The position numbers and the translations under genes are program-made. The notes beneath the pieces were generated by a model. The model did no database searches, had not been told where the DNA came from, and worked only from the letters and a program-made list of their open reading frames with translations. 64,000 nt of DNA from Chamaecyparis obtusa (Eukaryota > Streptophyta > Pinopsida > Cupressales > Cupressaceae), in NCBI GenBank assembly GCA_027943335.1, contig BSBK01007734.1, positions 186,001 through 250,000 on the forward strand. Direction: 5' to 3'. This document shows positions 1-14,735 of the stretch, piece after piece; the first letter of the stretch is position 1; the number at the start of each line of letters is the position of its first letter.

Positions 1-1115
1 GTTTGATATGGTTCAGGGACGGAGTCGTAGTTACATACTTGTTTGATCCACATGATGTCATGATCCCCACCATTTCTTGTTTTATACACATGTATTTATA
101 TGTTGGTCTTGTATGCAGGTTTCCAAGTATTGGGCATCGACTTCCATTAATTGTTAGGATGAGTGTGCCCTATTGCAAGTCTCAATGGTAAAAGAGGGGA
201 GATAATATTCAAATCCAAATCCCTACCTAAGTCATTCTATTGTCCTGAAATAGTGAACAAGATTATGATATTTTATCCTTTCCAAATTCTTCTAAGTGAT
301 GTGAGTTTATAGTCCCTTCCTTGAGCATGGTTATGGTTCTTTAAGTTCAGTTGATTTTTTGTTAATTGATGTGATTGCTATAATTACATAGTTTATTTAG
401 ATTAATTGTGAAATTTAAATAAATTAGATATTTCCATTTTTATCTGTTTAAATGTGAGATTATTTAATTAATAAAATTTAATTAAATGTATTTATTAAAT
501 TTAATAATTTTTAATTACAAGACTTATTGTGAAAATAGAGATATTTAATTAATGAAAATTAATTAAATACATTCAATTTAGATTTAATTATTTATAAATT
601 TAAGTTTTTTAATAAAAGTTATTTATTAAATGAAAAATTAAATAACATGAGGAAAATAACAGTAGACTAAATGTTATTACTTAATTTAATTTGAATGCAT
701 TAAGTTGCACAATCAAAATTGAAATAAATAAAATAAAAAGAATTAGTCAATTTTGAGTTAAGTTGTCTAACAAAAGTAATTAGAAAAATAAACTTGAGTT
801 CATAACTAAAATTAGAGGAAATTAGGAATTGAGGGAAACAAGGCTGTGAGTGGAGTTGAGTTCGAAACCTTGCATATGGGATTCAATTTCCTATATTGTG
901 AAAGTTTGGCCATTATTCTCAACACATAGGTTTGGAGAATTTTGTTGAAGGATTCAATTTGGAGAAGAGGGTGAGCCCACAAAAGTGAGTCCCACTTTTG
1001 GGGATGAACAAATTTTGGTCAGGCCAAAAAACTCAATTTTTAAAGTCTTTGCTCGAAGTAGGGGTCTTCGCACGAAGACAAATCAGCTCTTCGTGTGAAG
1101 ACCCTAACATCGGGT
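1..1115. other. Unassigned AT-rich flank left of element A
   Basis: No coding region can be supported here; the longest open frame (3-191) is about 60 codons with no recognisable protein. Positions 380-830 are very AT-rich, with repeated attaa/taaat strings. The last 150 bases hold several short inverted or repeated gaagac/gtcttc motifs. Element A begins at 1116, and the sequence right of A (10610 onward) is the other half of the original locus. Confidence 0.5.
1064..1079. repeat. Perfect 7-bp-arm palindrome
   Basis: GTCTTCG-CA-CGAAGAC is a perfect inverted repeat with a 2 bp spacer. A related imperfect copy (ctcttcgtgtgaagac) follows about 10 bases later, and gaagac/gtcttc words recur right of element A near 10649-10672. 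The motif therefore belongs to the locus into which A inserted. Confidence 0.6.
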
Positions 1116-2063
1116 TGTGTGCCATAATTATGTCACACTTCTATGAATCATTACATTCAAGAACACTCAATAGTGAGGTCTCAAAAAGTGATTCATAGCT
1201 CCCTAGGCATGGAATCACAAGGATATTATGATGCTCTCAGCCAGAGCTATTAAGCTTATGACCTTGCTAAGAAAACCATGCAATGGGAGATTCCAAAGAA
1301 GACAAGGGCAAGAATGCCAATATCCTCAAGAATCAATATGAGAATGCAATGCAACTAGATTAAGATGAATATGCAAGTATGTAACTAGCTATGGAAATGA
1401 AATGAAAGTATTACAAGACCTTCCTAATTAAGCTATGTGAGCTAATCTATAGCATAAAAGAAACTAAGCTAAGAAAGCATAAACATGAAACTATGATGCA
1501 ATAAAGAAAGCTAGAATGTAAGGTGATCTCCAAAAGCTCCAAACTCTCCAAGAAATCCTGCAGCATAAGATTAGTATTCAAAAGATGGAATCCTAGAATG
1601 AGAAGAGAGCTCTCATTTTAAAAGAATTGAAAAGGAATGGACCATGGAGATTAAGAAGAAAAAGATTTAATCAAGGGTGGAGCTTGAAAGAGGGGCAATC
1701 CATATGCACAAATATCCTCCAATGAGAAATAAGATTTGACTTTTGTGTCCATATGAGATAAAGAGTGCTTTTTTTTCTTTTTATAAAATAAGAATAATGC
1801 TTTATTTGTGCAACTTAGGATAAGAGGAAAAGTGGGGGATTTTTATTTAATAAAAGGGGAGGTAATTCCTTTTAATTAAATAAAGACTTAGGATAAAATG
1901 GTTAGCCCATAGAAAATAATCAAATAAATGATAGAAATAGGATTTGATCAAGAAAAATTGATATTGAGCTGGAAATGTTGATTTTTGAAAATATTGATTC
2001 AGAGATTTGATAAATTACTGAATGGGGGCCCAAAGTCTAGGAGACCATTTTAGGGTGCATACA
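1116..2063 (-). repeat. Element A 3' LTR
   Basis: On the plus strand this copy starts TGTGTGCC and ends GCATACA, matching 9663-10609 along its whole length with scattered substitutions. Read on the minus strand it starts TGTATGCACCC. The LTR boundary was placed where the two copies stop matching, and both ends carry the TG...CA dinucleotides. Confidence 0.9.
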
Positions 2064-2080
2064 TTTGTGCCTTTGGCTCA
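2064..2080 (-). other. Element A probable polypurine tract (degraded)
   Basis: On the minus strand the bases just before the 3' LTR read CCAAAGGCACAAA. The related fragment C has AAAGAGGGGCAAA at the same place (19931-19946), which is a better polypurine tract, so this one appears to have decayed. Confidence 0.5.
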
Positions 2081-2099
2081 TGTGAGATCGATTTAGAAT

Positions 2100-2830
2100 C
2101 ACATGTGGTCAAAGAATGGAATTGAAATGTGAGATTGATTTGGGATCACAAAACAATCCAAACATGTGTTCGATGGATGGGAACATATCAGGACAACAGT
2201 AAGCATAAGCTGACAAAGATAAGTTGAAAGACAAGACCAACACCTGTATAGTTAGGTGATAATCAAGTCTCAAATAAGAGATAAGAATGTCAAGGTTCAA
2301 TTGATAAGCTGAATCAAAGATTGAAGTTGATAAGTACTTCCCCCTCGAAATCAAAATTGAAATCAGGTAGAGGAGAAATAATAGATTGATAAACTTGATC
2401 AAGTCACTAGAAATCATAATCGAAGGTGAAAGACCGATAGGATAACCATTAAGCAGTGAAGATATGCCCCAGTTTGACTAGGTTTGACTGAAAAGGATAT
2501 AAATTAAGGATGAAGCCAAATCTTAGAGAGATGGATTGAATGAAAGTGAATGAAAGACTAGAAGGGTGAAAGAGATGGAGATGAAGATGCCCCAACAAAG
2601 ATCAAAGGATCAGGCCTCAAATGGTCACCCAACTGTGCAGAAGAGGGTGAAAACTTTGAAATGCAATTTTGACTATCAAGATGAACTCAAATTTTGATTT
2701 CAATCCTGAAAATGAATCTAGGACGTCGAAATTAGCTAGGGGTGCAATTTTCATGAAATTCTGAGGTGTTTTGAAAATTAGGTCAAAAAGTCAAAATGCT
2801 ATATAAGGGGTGAACATATATGCATGGTGA
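2100..2830. other. Element A 3' untranslated segment shared with fragment C
   Basis: This stretch is recognisably the same as 19960-20680 in fragment C, including the wording around 2640-2810. It has no long ORF. A TATATAAG string at 2800-2807 is retained in both copies (20648-20655 in C). It would suit a promoter reading on the plus strand, antisense to the element, but nothing else shows that it is used. Confidence 0.55.
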
Positions 2831-3889
2831 GATTAACCCCTTGTGATGATAGGAAAAAGGACATGATGTGAAAGACAAGGAGCGAAAGAGAGGATTGAGA
2901 AAGGTTAAAGGGTGAGCACAGTTGACTGACAAGTCCAGGAAAGATGAAGGAGAGCTCTCTCCATATGCAAGATGCAAAACTAATCTAACATGAACCTAAA
3001 AATACAAGCTACTATGAAAAGGTGGTTTACTTGCAAGGTCACAAAGCTTTTAGACTCTAATAATCATCATCAAGCTTTATTGGTAGCATCGCAAGATCAT
3101 ACAATACACACTAGTATGACTATGTTCAAATCTGAATATGATCTTTATCAGATAGAAATGTGGGAATCCCACCTAGGCATCAAAGACATATAGGTCAAGA
3201 TGACTAGTGTAGTGAGATTTCCTAAGTTTGGTATAGCAAGATTATACTTGCATTAAGACACAAGGAAAGTCAAGATGACTACAAGTATGCACTTGCAAAA
3301 ATAGTCAAGGATAATACCTTGTATACCCTAATGTCAAGTGGAACAAGCATAGATGCTAATGATAAGTAGGATCAAAAAAATATACCCACAAATAGAAAAA
3401 GCAATAAAACATGTCCTCACACCCCTAGTCTTCTAGCTTGAAATCATCTAAAACTATTAGGGAGAGAACACTCATCAAAGAAATCATCATAGATAGCACA
3501 CAAAGAAATAAAGGAAAACAAGTCTCAATGAGTCAAGTGTTTAAGTGCGTGTGTGTAGGTCATAGAGTCAAACTTTGAGTATCACATCTGCTAGTGAGAA
3601 ATATCACATCATACTAGACTATGGGTAGGATATCTGATAAGTGTTGAGAAACACTTGACTCTAGGGAAGTGTTGAAAAAAATAGTTGGGGTTGGTGTTGG
3701 TGTTGAAAAACACTATTTGCAAGATGTCCCAAAGACCAACGCATCCTAGAGACCAAAGTGAACACAGTGATGCCCCCTAGTCAAAGACAAAGACCAATTC
3801 CAAACCAAGGCAACAAGGACAAGGCATGATGGAAAAAGGTTAAGTGTCGAGGACATATGCTAAGAAACAAGGGTGCAAAGGCCTCAAGT

Positions 3890-4870
3890 CGCGCCTATTT
3901 CCAGGTTTTCACCACTTGACATATTTTTTTGATTTTTTCAATTCTTTTGTATTTTTGCTACCAAGGCGCCTATTTCCAGGTTTTCACCAAGGCACTTTTT
4001 CTATTTTTTTAATTTTTTTGTATTTTTTTAGGACTTTATATGCTTTTTAGAAAAAAATTTTCAGCATCATATATGAATTTTTTTAGAATTTTTTCAAGAT
4101 CAATAAATATATACAAAGGATGCCCCAGACAGAATGGGCATCAAACTCCCAAGCAAGATCACATCATGTAGTCCCAATGTCTAGCAAGGTGGAGAACAAG
4201 AGGGATTAGTAAGCTGGTGGAAGAGATGGAAGATAAGAGAATGAAGGAGAATGACGGGAAGAAATCCTCAAGGAAAAACTCCTCAAGAGTACCCAAGCTA
4301 GGGAAAAATTGTCATGTAAAGCACATTTGGACAAGCAATGAAAGGCCAGCATAGGATAAGTCACAAAGGCGTAATGAAAAAGAAGGAAAGGATGCAATCC
4401 AAAGGAGTAGACATGTCAAGAGACTTCATAGCATCATGTTTTACTCTTTTTTATTAGATCAAGACCAAAGGGGAAAAGGATAGTGAAAGGCTAGGATGAA
4501 TGGAGGAAAATAAATATGAAGGCTAAACACGAATGGAATGAAAGAAAGAACATCGTAAGATAGCTCACAAGATAGCCAAATGTCATGTATAGGCTAACAT
4601 TGTCAAGATTAAAGAGAGAAGACGAAATGTATGAAATATGTAGAAGAACTACACATGATGCCTAATTGCCAGGTTTCATCACGGTACTTATCCAAGGCCC
4701 CACAAGGGAGTGGTTTTCACCATAGGTCAAATTTATTTCTCTTTACTTTTTCTACCAAGGTGCCTGTTTCCAAGTTTCCACCAAGGTACATTTTCAATTT
4801 TTTTATTTTTTATTTTTTCATTTTTTAAGTTTGTCTATTTTTTTGAATTTTTTTTCTTATATTTTTGGAA
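3890..4870 (-). repeat. Dispersed repeated module in the 3' region of A
   Basis: A module close to accaaggcgcctatttccag followed by ttttcaccaaggcac and a T-rich run occurs near 3893, 3958 and 4755, with a partial copy near 4695. The T-rich runs (4000-4040, 4795-4860) follow each copy. Variable repeats between the last gene and the 3' LTR are known for Tat/Ogre-type elements, which fits the Tat-like primer site of A. Confidence 0.55.
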
Positions 4871-5121
4871 GAAGGCAAACTTTTTAGATAATGCTCCTTG
4901 AAAGGATAAACCATGATATGCCAAGGATTCAAAATGATATGCTCAAAGATGCTGATAGGGAAAGGAAGATGGAAGAGAAAAATGGAAGATAAAGTTTAAT
5001 GTAAAGCGAGTGAGGTTGGAAGATAGGAGGAATAGGCAAATGAGGAAAAATGATAGAAGGTAGAAGGATAATGAGTGGAAGGATTGTGAAAGGGTAGATG
5101 AAAAGGAAGGCAAGATCAACA

Positions 5122-7540
5122 TCAAAACAGACCTTGAAGGGTGGCGAGAGGATGGAGGAAACGTGAAGGAATATGGTGAATGGATAACAGAGGTTGTGAT
5201 TTAGGTGCATGGAATGGAAGAATGTTTTTGGTAGAAGATGAAGTGGAAGCCTTTGGAAGCTTGAATATCAACTTCACTTGTTTCTCAACATCAAACTCTT
5301 TCAAGAGAGACTTTGGAATCCATATAGTCATAGGCTTTTCATTTCTTTTTGATGATTTAGAGAGAATATCTTCAATGATGGATTTTGGAACCCATATTTG
5401 TCTAGTAGTTGTCTTCTTAGATATCTCTTTTGACTTTATGCCTCCATATTGATTAGAGGAGAAATGGTGATCTTCTTTTTTTGATGGATTCTTGTATTTC
5501 TTCTTTTCCTTGTATTGAACATTCAAGTTACTTCCAAAAGACTTGGGACTTGTGGAAGAAGAAGGAGGATATGACTGGTTTAGATGGATGGGTGGATGAA
5601 AAAGATTCAAAGGTATGCATCTATGTTGATCTTGAGGAAAGATAGGAGATGGAGGGACGTAAGGACCTAAGATGGATGATGAATTAGGAGATTTATGAGG
5701 GGAAAGTGAAGGTACATAAAGGCCTAAGATGGAATGAAGACATGAAGCCCTTAGTATTGGTGGAGGAGGTCCAAGGATAGACGTGGAAGATACAAAAGGA
5801 TAATCAATAAGTTCATCAACATCTATATGACATCCAAGGACATCAACATCTTTAGAGTGAGCATTAGGATTTGCAATAGGATCATGAACATCTTGAATAG
5901 GAGAAAATTCTTTGATAGGATTGTTTAAAGCTTGAAAAGACTTAGGAAGAGTAGAAATTAGATGTGAACGTGGAATGGTAGAACAAGAAGATGGAAGGCT
6001 TCGATCTTGACAAGCTGGTTTGGATAGCATAGGCATACAATTTTTCTCTTGATTTTCAATAGGCTTAATATTGGAAGTAACAACACTATGTTTAATAACC
6101 TTAATGGAAGTATCATCATTGGAAAGTGCAAGTGGAGTAAGGTTATTTTGATTGTCAATAAGCTCAAGGGTGTAAGTAGTAGCTTGATCTTGCTTAGGGG
6201 ACTTGACTTAAGACATGGCAGAATGAATGAGAAAGGGCGTAGAGTATCAAAAGAACCATGAAACAGATAAGAGACATCATGAAAAGAATTGGATGACATG
6301 GAAGGTTCTTGATCTTGATCATTCTTTATGTTCTTTTCTTTATCATTTTTAGAGTCCTCTTGACATGGAGCCACTTCTAAGGACAAGGAAGCATGTTGGA
6401 ATTGTATGGAAGACTTTGGAATAAATGGTGAAGGACTAACTGAAGTAGGCATTATAGCACATAAAGGCTTAGGCTCTTTAGGTTTAGCATTATTGAAAGT
6501 ATTTGCAGCCAAGTGAAGGTTAGCTTGAGTTTCTTGAGGAGGTAGCTCTTGAGGGTAACTATAGGGAACTGCATGAAAAGCATTAGGGTCTTTGTTGGAT
6601 GAAGGATTTGTGAAAGGTTTGAAAGAATTGGAAGCTTTAGGAAATGTATGGTTATTGGAGGAAGTAGGGGATGGAAAGGAACCATCACAAGACAAAGGTA
6701 CATCATTAACATGATCTTGCTTGAGAGTGTAATCTTTATTTTCAGAATGAATGTTCTTAGAGGAATGATTCTTATAATATTGATGTTTCAAATCAGTGTG
6801 GTGCATTTTATAGTCCTTAGTAGTAGTAAATGGATCATAATCAAGGTATTGTTCACAAAACTTATCAAAGTTTCTTTCAAAATCAAAATCATACAGATCA
6901 CCATCACGATCTATCCAATGGGATGATCCTTTAGTAAGCATGAGCACACAACAAGGAGGACTCTTAGGAATAGAGGTTTGATAGGTATGACTATATGGTT
7001 CATCATCATAGCCATCGTAATAGTCATCATAGTCGTAAAAAATGGGTGTGTCACTCTTCGTGGGAGAGGTATCACAAGGACTACTATATTGCTCATATTG
7101 AGGAGTAAGACTCTTGGGAGAAGTAGAAGATGAACAAGATCATGAAGAAGAGGAAAGTGAAGACCTAGTGGAGGAAGAAGACTTGGATAATGAAGAATGT
7201 GAATAATGTCTAGAAGATTCATGATGAGACTTAGAAGGCGAGGAATTTGAATGATGTCTAGAAGAGTCATGATAAGACTTGGAAGATGAGGAAGAATGAG
7301 AAGTCTTATATGATGAAGAATGTTTCGAAGAAGGATGTCATGATAGGATCATGTGGATGATTCTAGCTAAGGTGTGTGACTTACTTTATTTTTCATTTTT
7401 TTCATAAATTCATCACTGAGATTTTTGGAGGAATAATATTCTTCAAATTGAACAATGAGCTCGAGATCATCTATTTTCAAGAGAGGTTCCATAACAAGAT
7501 ATTTAAAATTCATGGTTCTGGAAGAAGAAGAATTAAACAT
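5122..7540 (-). pseudogene. Element A single gene, unrecognised (gag-like position), broken
   Basis: This is the only coding region of A and lies in sense with the LTRs. The best start is the ATG at 7540 on the minus strand; the first ~50 residues include EPLLKIDDLEL. A Ser/His-rich block follows (about 7350-7130), then acidic and Pro/Ser-rich sequence, and a Lys-rich C-terminal part with a duplicated motif (QIWVPKSIIEDI and TIWIPKSLLKEF). Lesions: a stop or frame break near 7365, a TGA near 7139, and a frameshift near 6215 that splits the 6947-5958 frame from the 6200-5122 frame. The full product would be about 800 residues. The position after the PBS suggests a gag-type structural protein, but I see no zinc knuckle and recognise no domain. 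Confidence 0.6.
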
Positions 7541-7599
7541 AGGAGCGATAGAAGAGATGAATAGAAGAAGGTAGAATAGATAATAAGAGGAAAATAATC

Positions 7600-9640
7600 A
7601 AGAAGACATGAAGAATTTAGGAAGAAGAGGAAGATGTGGAAGAAAGAAGACCAAGAGTCATTTTATGCAACTTGATACCATATAAGTTCATTTGAATGTT
7701 GAGCAACATGTCATAGCACCTAAGATCTGACCTGGACTGACCAAGGGAGATTGGAAATGACACAAATCAACTTTAGATTGTAGATAGTAGTAAGACAACA
7801 AAATGACTCTGTGCGATAGTTCTCAGGGTAACAGGGCGATACAATTTTCCAGTGCGATATTTCACCAGAAGCATGGAAATATTTTGCAAGCAGTGCATGC
7901 GATATTATCCAAGCAAGCAGTGCAATAGTTGTGTAGCAACAAAGTGTCACATGATAATTGACTAGTTAGTGTGTAAATCTCATTTTTTAAGGCAATTTGA
8001 TAGGTGAGTTTCTCGATTTCAAACCTAGTGACAGCAGTAATCAGACAAGTTTGCAAACTGTAGGTGATCAAACATGTCATAAAACACTTGCACAAGTGCA
8101 AAAGAAACCTTACCAAGACAAGCACTTGGGATATCAAAATTGAAAAATCCTATGAGTATTACCGTGATGTTTGATGTTTTGAGAATGTTTGCGTGGGTAG
8201 ATCACATCAAGAACACTTCAAGCACTTACTAGCCTAAAAAGACAATGGCTCAATACTTAACAACTTGGTCCACATTTAGTGCTCCATTGCCTCACACAAA
8301 GTGGTTGCCCACAATAGATATTGGCTTTTTCATGGAAGTGCCAATGACACAACCAAAGGAACATAGATGGTGAGTAATCTTGGGGTGATCTGAGTTACTC
8401 CACTTGGATCAATCCTTGCACCAAGAAGCTAAGTGGAAAAATAAGGTGGCTTCTATATATGGTTTTTAATAAGGGCTTCCATTCGTAATACCCCTCTTGC
8501 TCCCCAAAGGGACTCCTTACCTTGTGACAAGTAACAGACCTCACAGCCACAAGAGTACCTTAAGCGTTCTTGCTCAATACTTTCCTCATGGTCACAATCC
8601 CATAAGTACTCACATTAAGCGAAGACAAGTACTACCTCTACCAAGGTTTTGTGTCCTTGATAGCCTTGAGTTTATATTGGGTTGGAATAGCTAGTGAAAA
8701 GCTTATCCCCACTTGGGTCGTTCCTCTTGATTGCTCAAGAGCAGGCCTGCTAAAGGATCCTAGACTACACAAAGAGTGGATCAATCTTTGAGGTTCAAGG
8801 TTTCTAGTTCACCACAAGGGTGAAGAGCATACTCCCCTATCTCAAAAATTTCTCCCAAACACACCATGCAAAGGTTCAATTACCCTCTTGCTTTCAAAAT
8901 CCAAATATGGGTCAAGATTTATGTTTCACCACAAGGGTGAAGAGCATACTCTCCTACCACCAAAAAAACCCTACAACAAGATATTATGTGTGTATGAAAT
9001 GAAACAACTAGTATATGCAACACTCAAAAGGAAATAAATAAAGTAGCACTTTTTTTGGTTTTTATGCTTTGGGCAGCCCTATAAAAACCATTAGTAGCCC
9101 TTGTGCATTTGGAGCTTTGACATGCGTTCTTTTAAGAAAATAAGAAAGCAATAGGAGCACCTACAAACACCACTTGTTAGCCCTACAAGGGTTAGCACAT
9201 CAAAAACCAAATGAAATCTGCAAATAGACCCCTATTCTACAACAACAAATTAGAAATCCGAATCAAACTAAGTAAATCTTGCAAAGAAATGACAAAAATT
9301 TCTCACTGCTAGGCCTAGGTGATATATCTGTCAGAGGAACAGTTGTGAGATATTTCATTCTATACTAGTGCGATAATATATCTCTATGCCATAATTCCTG
9401 CTACCTGCATGCAATAGAATACATAAAAATAGTCTGACCGAGTCTGCCAAAGTGTGCGATATTTTAACTGGTAAAATATCACACTGGTATATAAGAAACT
9501 ATCACACGATATTGAACAACTGTCGTACGATAACCCTGGCATAAAAAAACCAAAGAGCAAAAAATTGACAAAACAACAAATAAATAGTGATGAAAAAAAG
9601 ATAGAAATCCATAAAATGAAGGACAAAACAATATTGTTTT
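7600..9640 (-). other. Element A leader between primer site and gene
   Basis: This is about 2 kb of non-coding leader. It contains a cluster of tgcgata/cgtacgata words (7811, 7837, 7852, 7900 and again 9369, 9455, 9500, 9530). It also has a short direct repeat, accacaagggtgaagagcat, at 8811 and 8929. No ORF of interest is present; the 60-90 codon frames here do not look like protein. Confidence 0.5.
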
Positions 9641-9660
9641 GCCCCATGGTGGGCACAAAA
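9641..9660 (-). other. Element A primer-binding site
   Basis: On the minus strand the bases after the 5' LTR read TTTTGTGCCCACCATGGGGC. From memory, the plant Tat-lineage site is GGCGCCCACCGTGGGGC. The differences I see are C-to-T or G-to-A at CpG positions, as expected for methylation decay. This is the main evidence for both the orientation and the lineage of A. Confidence 0.7.
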
Positions 9661-9662
9661 AA

Positions 9663-10609
9663 TGTGTGCTATAATTGTGTCACACTTCTTTGAATCATTA
9701 CATTCAAGAACACTCAATAGTGAGGTCTCAAAAAGTGATTTATAGCTCCCTAGGCATGGAATCACAAGGATATTATGATGCTCTCAGCTAGAGCTATTAA
9801 GCTTATGACCTTGCTAAGCAAACCATGCAATGGGAGATTCAAAAGAAGACAAGGGCAAGAATGCCAATATCCTCAAGAATCAATATGAGAATGCAATGCA
9901 ACTAGATTAAGATGAATATGCAAGTATGCAACTAGCTATGGAAATGAAATGAAATTATTACAAGACCTTCCTAATTAAGCTATGTGAGCTAATCTATAGT
10001 ATAAAAGAAACTAAGCTAAGAAAGTATAAACATGAAACTATGATGCAATAAAGAAAGATAGAATGCAAGGTGATCTCCAAAAGCTCCAAAGTTTCTAAGA
10101 AATCCTGCAGCATAAGATTAGTATTCAAAAGATGGGATCCTAGAATGAGAAGAGAACTCTAATTTTAAAGGAATTGAAAAGGAATGGACCATGGAGATTA
10201 AGAGGCAAAGATTTAATCAAGGGTGGAGCTTGAAAGAGGGGCAATCCATGTGCACAAATATCCTCCAATGAGAAATAAGAGTTGACTTTTGTGTCCATAT
10301 GAGAAAAAAAGTGATTTTTCTTCTTTTTATAAAATAAGAATAATGCTTTATTTGTGCAACTTAGGATAAGAGGAAAAGTGGGGGCTTTTTATTTAATAAA
10401 AGGGGAGGGAATTCCTTTTAATTAAATAAAGACTTAGGATAAAATGGTTAGCCCATAGAAAATAATCGAATAAATGATAGAAATAGGATTTGATCAAGGA
10501 AAATTGACATTGAGCTGGAAATGTTGATTTTTGAAAATATTGATTCAGAGATTTGATAAATTGCTGAATGGGGGCCCAAAGTTTAGGCGACCATTTTAGG
10601 GTGCATACA
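9663..10609 (-). repeat. Element A 5' LTR
   Basis: This is the partner of 1116-2063. The plus-strand copy starts TGTGTGCT and ends GCATACA. The primer-binding site lies immediately inside it on the minus strand. Confidence 0.9.
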
Positions 10610-13179
<2,570 letters not shown>

Positions 13180-13184
13180 TCAGG

Positions 13185-13196
13185 TGGTATCAGAGC
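13185..13196 (+). other. B1 primer-binding site (iMet tRNA type)
   Basis: TGGTATCAGAGC is the usual plant initiator-methionine primer site. It follows the LTR end after the spacer tcagg. Confidence 0.9.
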
Positions 13197-13243
13197 TCTA
13201 ATACTATTCTTGGGAAGGAAATTGAACCATAGAGGAATAGTGT

Positions 13244-14290
13244 GATGAATAAATCCCCTCAAGAGTGACCAATGTTGAATTGTCCAAGATTGTGAGAGAG
13301 CAAGGGACTAGGAGTAGAAGGCTTGAAGCAGAATAGGAAAGGTTAAAGAGCAAGCAAGGGAGGCATGTTGCTGAGGAGTCAAATAAAGAAGAGGAGGCTC
13401 CCATACCTAAAAGAGGAGAGGTACTTGTAGATCAAAGGCCCCTCCTAGAGGCCCTAGAGAGGGTTAAAAGGAAGGATAAGTGTGATATCCCCTTGTTTCA
13501 TGGCAAGATGAATCCAAAGGAGTGTATAGATTGGATTGAGGAACTAGAAAACTATTTTAAGTGTAAAGAAGTGACTGAAGGCTAGAGGGTGAGATTGGAT
13601 AATTCAAAGATGAAGGGCCCAACCCTTAGTTGGTGGAACTTCCTATAAAGTGAGAGGGTAGAAGAGGGAAGGAACCCTATCACCACTTGGAAGAGGATGG
13701 TGATTGAAGTCAAGAAGTAGTTTGTTCCTGAGGATTATGAAATGGTTCTCTACAAGAAACTCCAAAATCTAAGATAAAGGGATATGGATGTTGGTGCCTA
13801 TAAAGAAGAGTTCCATAGGATGAATCTCAAGGAAAAGATGCCAAAGAATGAAAAGAAGAAGTTGGTTAGATACTTAGATGGGCTCAAGTTTAGTATTTAG
13901 GATGAACTTAGCTTGTTCAACCCTGAGACCATCCATAAGTGCTATCAAATGACACTAAGAATTGAGGATAAATAAAAGAGAAAGGGAGAGAATAATAAAA
14001 GGGGTAGAGGTAAGAGTAGGTTCAATGGGAGAGGTTAATTCTGTAAGGCCCAAGGGGATTCTAGTAATCAAGAACCAGAGGCAAAATAGTGTAGTAGAGG
14101 TGCATTCAGAGGTAGGAGATCTAACAATAGGGGAATATGTGGTGGGAGAGGGTTGGTGCCTTCACTACACAGTACTTTACATGTAACCAGGTTGGACACT
14201 AGTCCTTTAGATGTCCTAAAAAACTAGGAACTAAAAAGAAAGGAGGAGAAAGAGGGGTACGGTTGACTGAAGAAGAAGATTGCATAAGTG
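13244..14290 (+). pseudogene. B1 gag (capsid and zinc-knuckle region), broken
   Basis: The translation, in two or more frames, carries a Retrotrans_gag-type core: IPLFHGKMNPKECIDWIEEL at about 13480-13540, then LENYFKCKE, SWWNF and a Lys-rich helix. A basic Arg/Gly-rich tail lies at about 13960-14120 and the zinc-knuckle region at about 14160-14230 is corrupted. Stops replace Trp, Gln and Arg codons (for example near 13583, 13646, 13718, 13775 and 13900). Gag would form the particle; this copy cannot. Confidence 0.75.
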
Positions 14291-14735
14291 AGACCCCCTA
14301 CCACACTTCCACTTCCATATTTACAGACCCTAAGAAAGGGGAGCATCTGATGATACAAATGACCCTCTTAAAGACACCAATAACCAAGGATCCACCATAA
14401 AGAAAGTCATTTTTCAAATCCCAATGCAAGGTAAATGGAAAGGTATGTATGGTGATTGTTGATTTTGGTTCTACAGATAATATTGCTTTAGTAGAGATGG
14501 TTAAAAAACTCAAGTTTCAAAGGATACCATACCCATACACCTATAGATCCTCATGGTTAACTAAGAATAGGCATACATTAAGTAGTGAGCAAGTTTGGAT
14601 AGAATTTAACATAGGGGATATAAGGATAAATTTTTATGTGATATATATGAAGTGGATGCATACCACCTTCTACTTGGAAGGCCTTGGAAATATTATGTGA
14701 GGGATAGGCATAAGGGTGAATCAAATGTGTATCAT

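Larger units (their letters stand above)
1116..10609 (-). mobile_element. Element A: pol-less LTR retrotransposon, Tat-like primer site
   Basis: Two direct LTRs (948 and 947 bp) bound a 7.6 kb interior. The 5 bp flanks are cgggt (1111-1115) and tgggt (10610-10614), a TSD with one C/T difference. Orientation is minus: the primer-binding site sits next to the right-hand LTR (9641-9660), and a weak purine tract adjoins the left-hand LTR. On the minus strand the order is 5' LTR, PBS, a 2 kb leader, one damaged gene (7540-5122), a 3 kb 3' region with repeated modules, then the 3' LTR. I see no protease, RT, RNase H or integrase motif in any frame, so the element looks non-autonomous (LARD-like). 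The LTRs differ by a few percent by eye. Confidence 0.85.

Noticed and set aside
6452..7270. Leu/Ile-rich frames such as 6452-6712 and 6911-7270 (minus) as membrane proteins
   Set aside because: They are shifted readings of the Ser/Pro-rich gene of element A; the hydrophobic look comes from TCT/CTT repeats in another frame.
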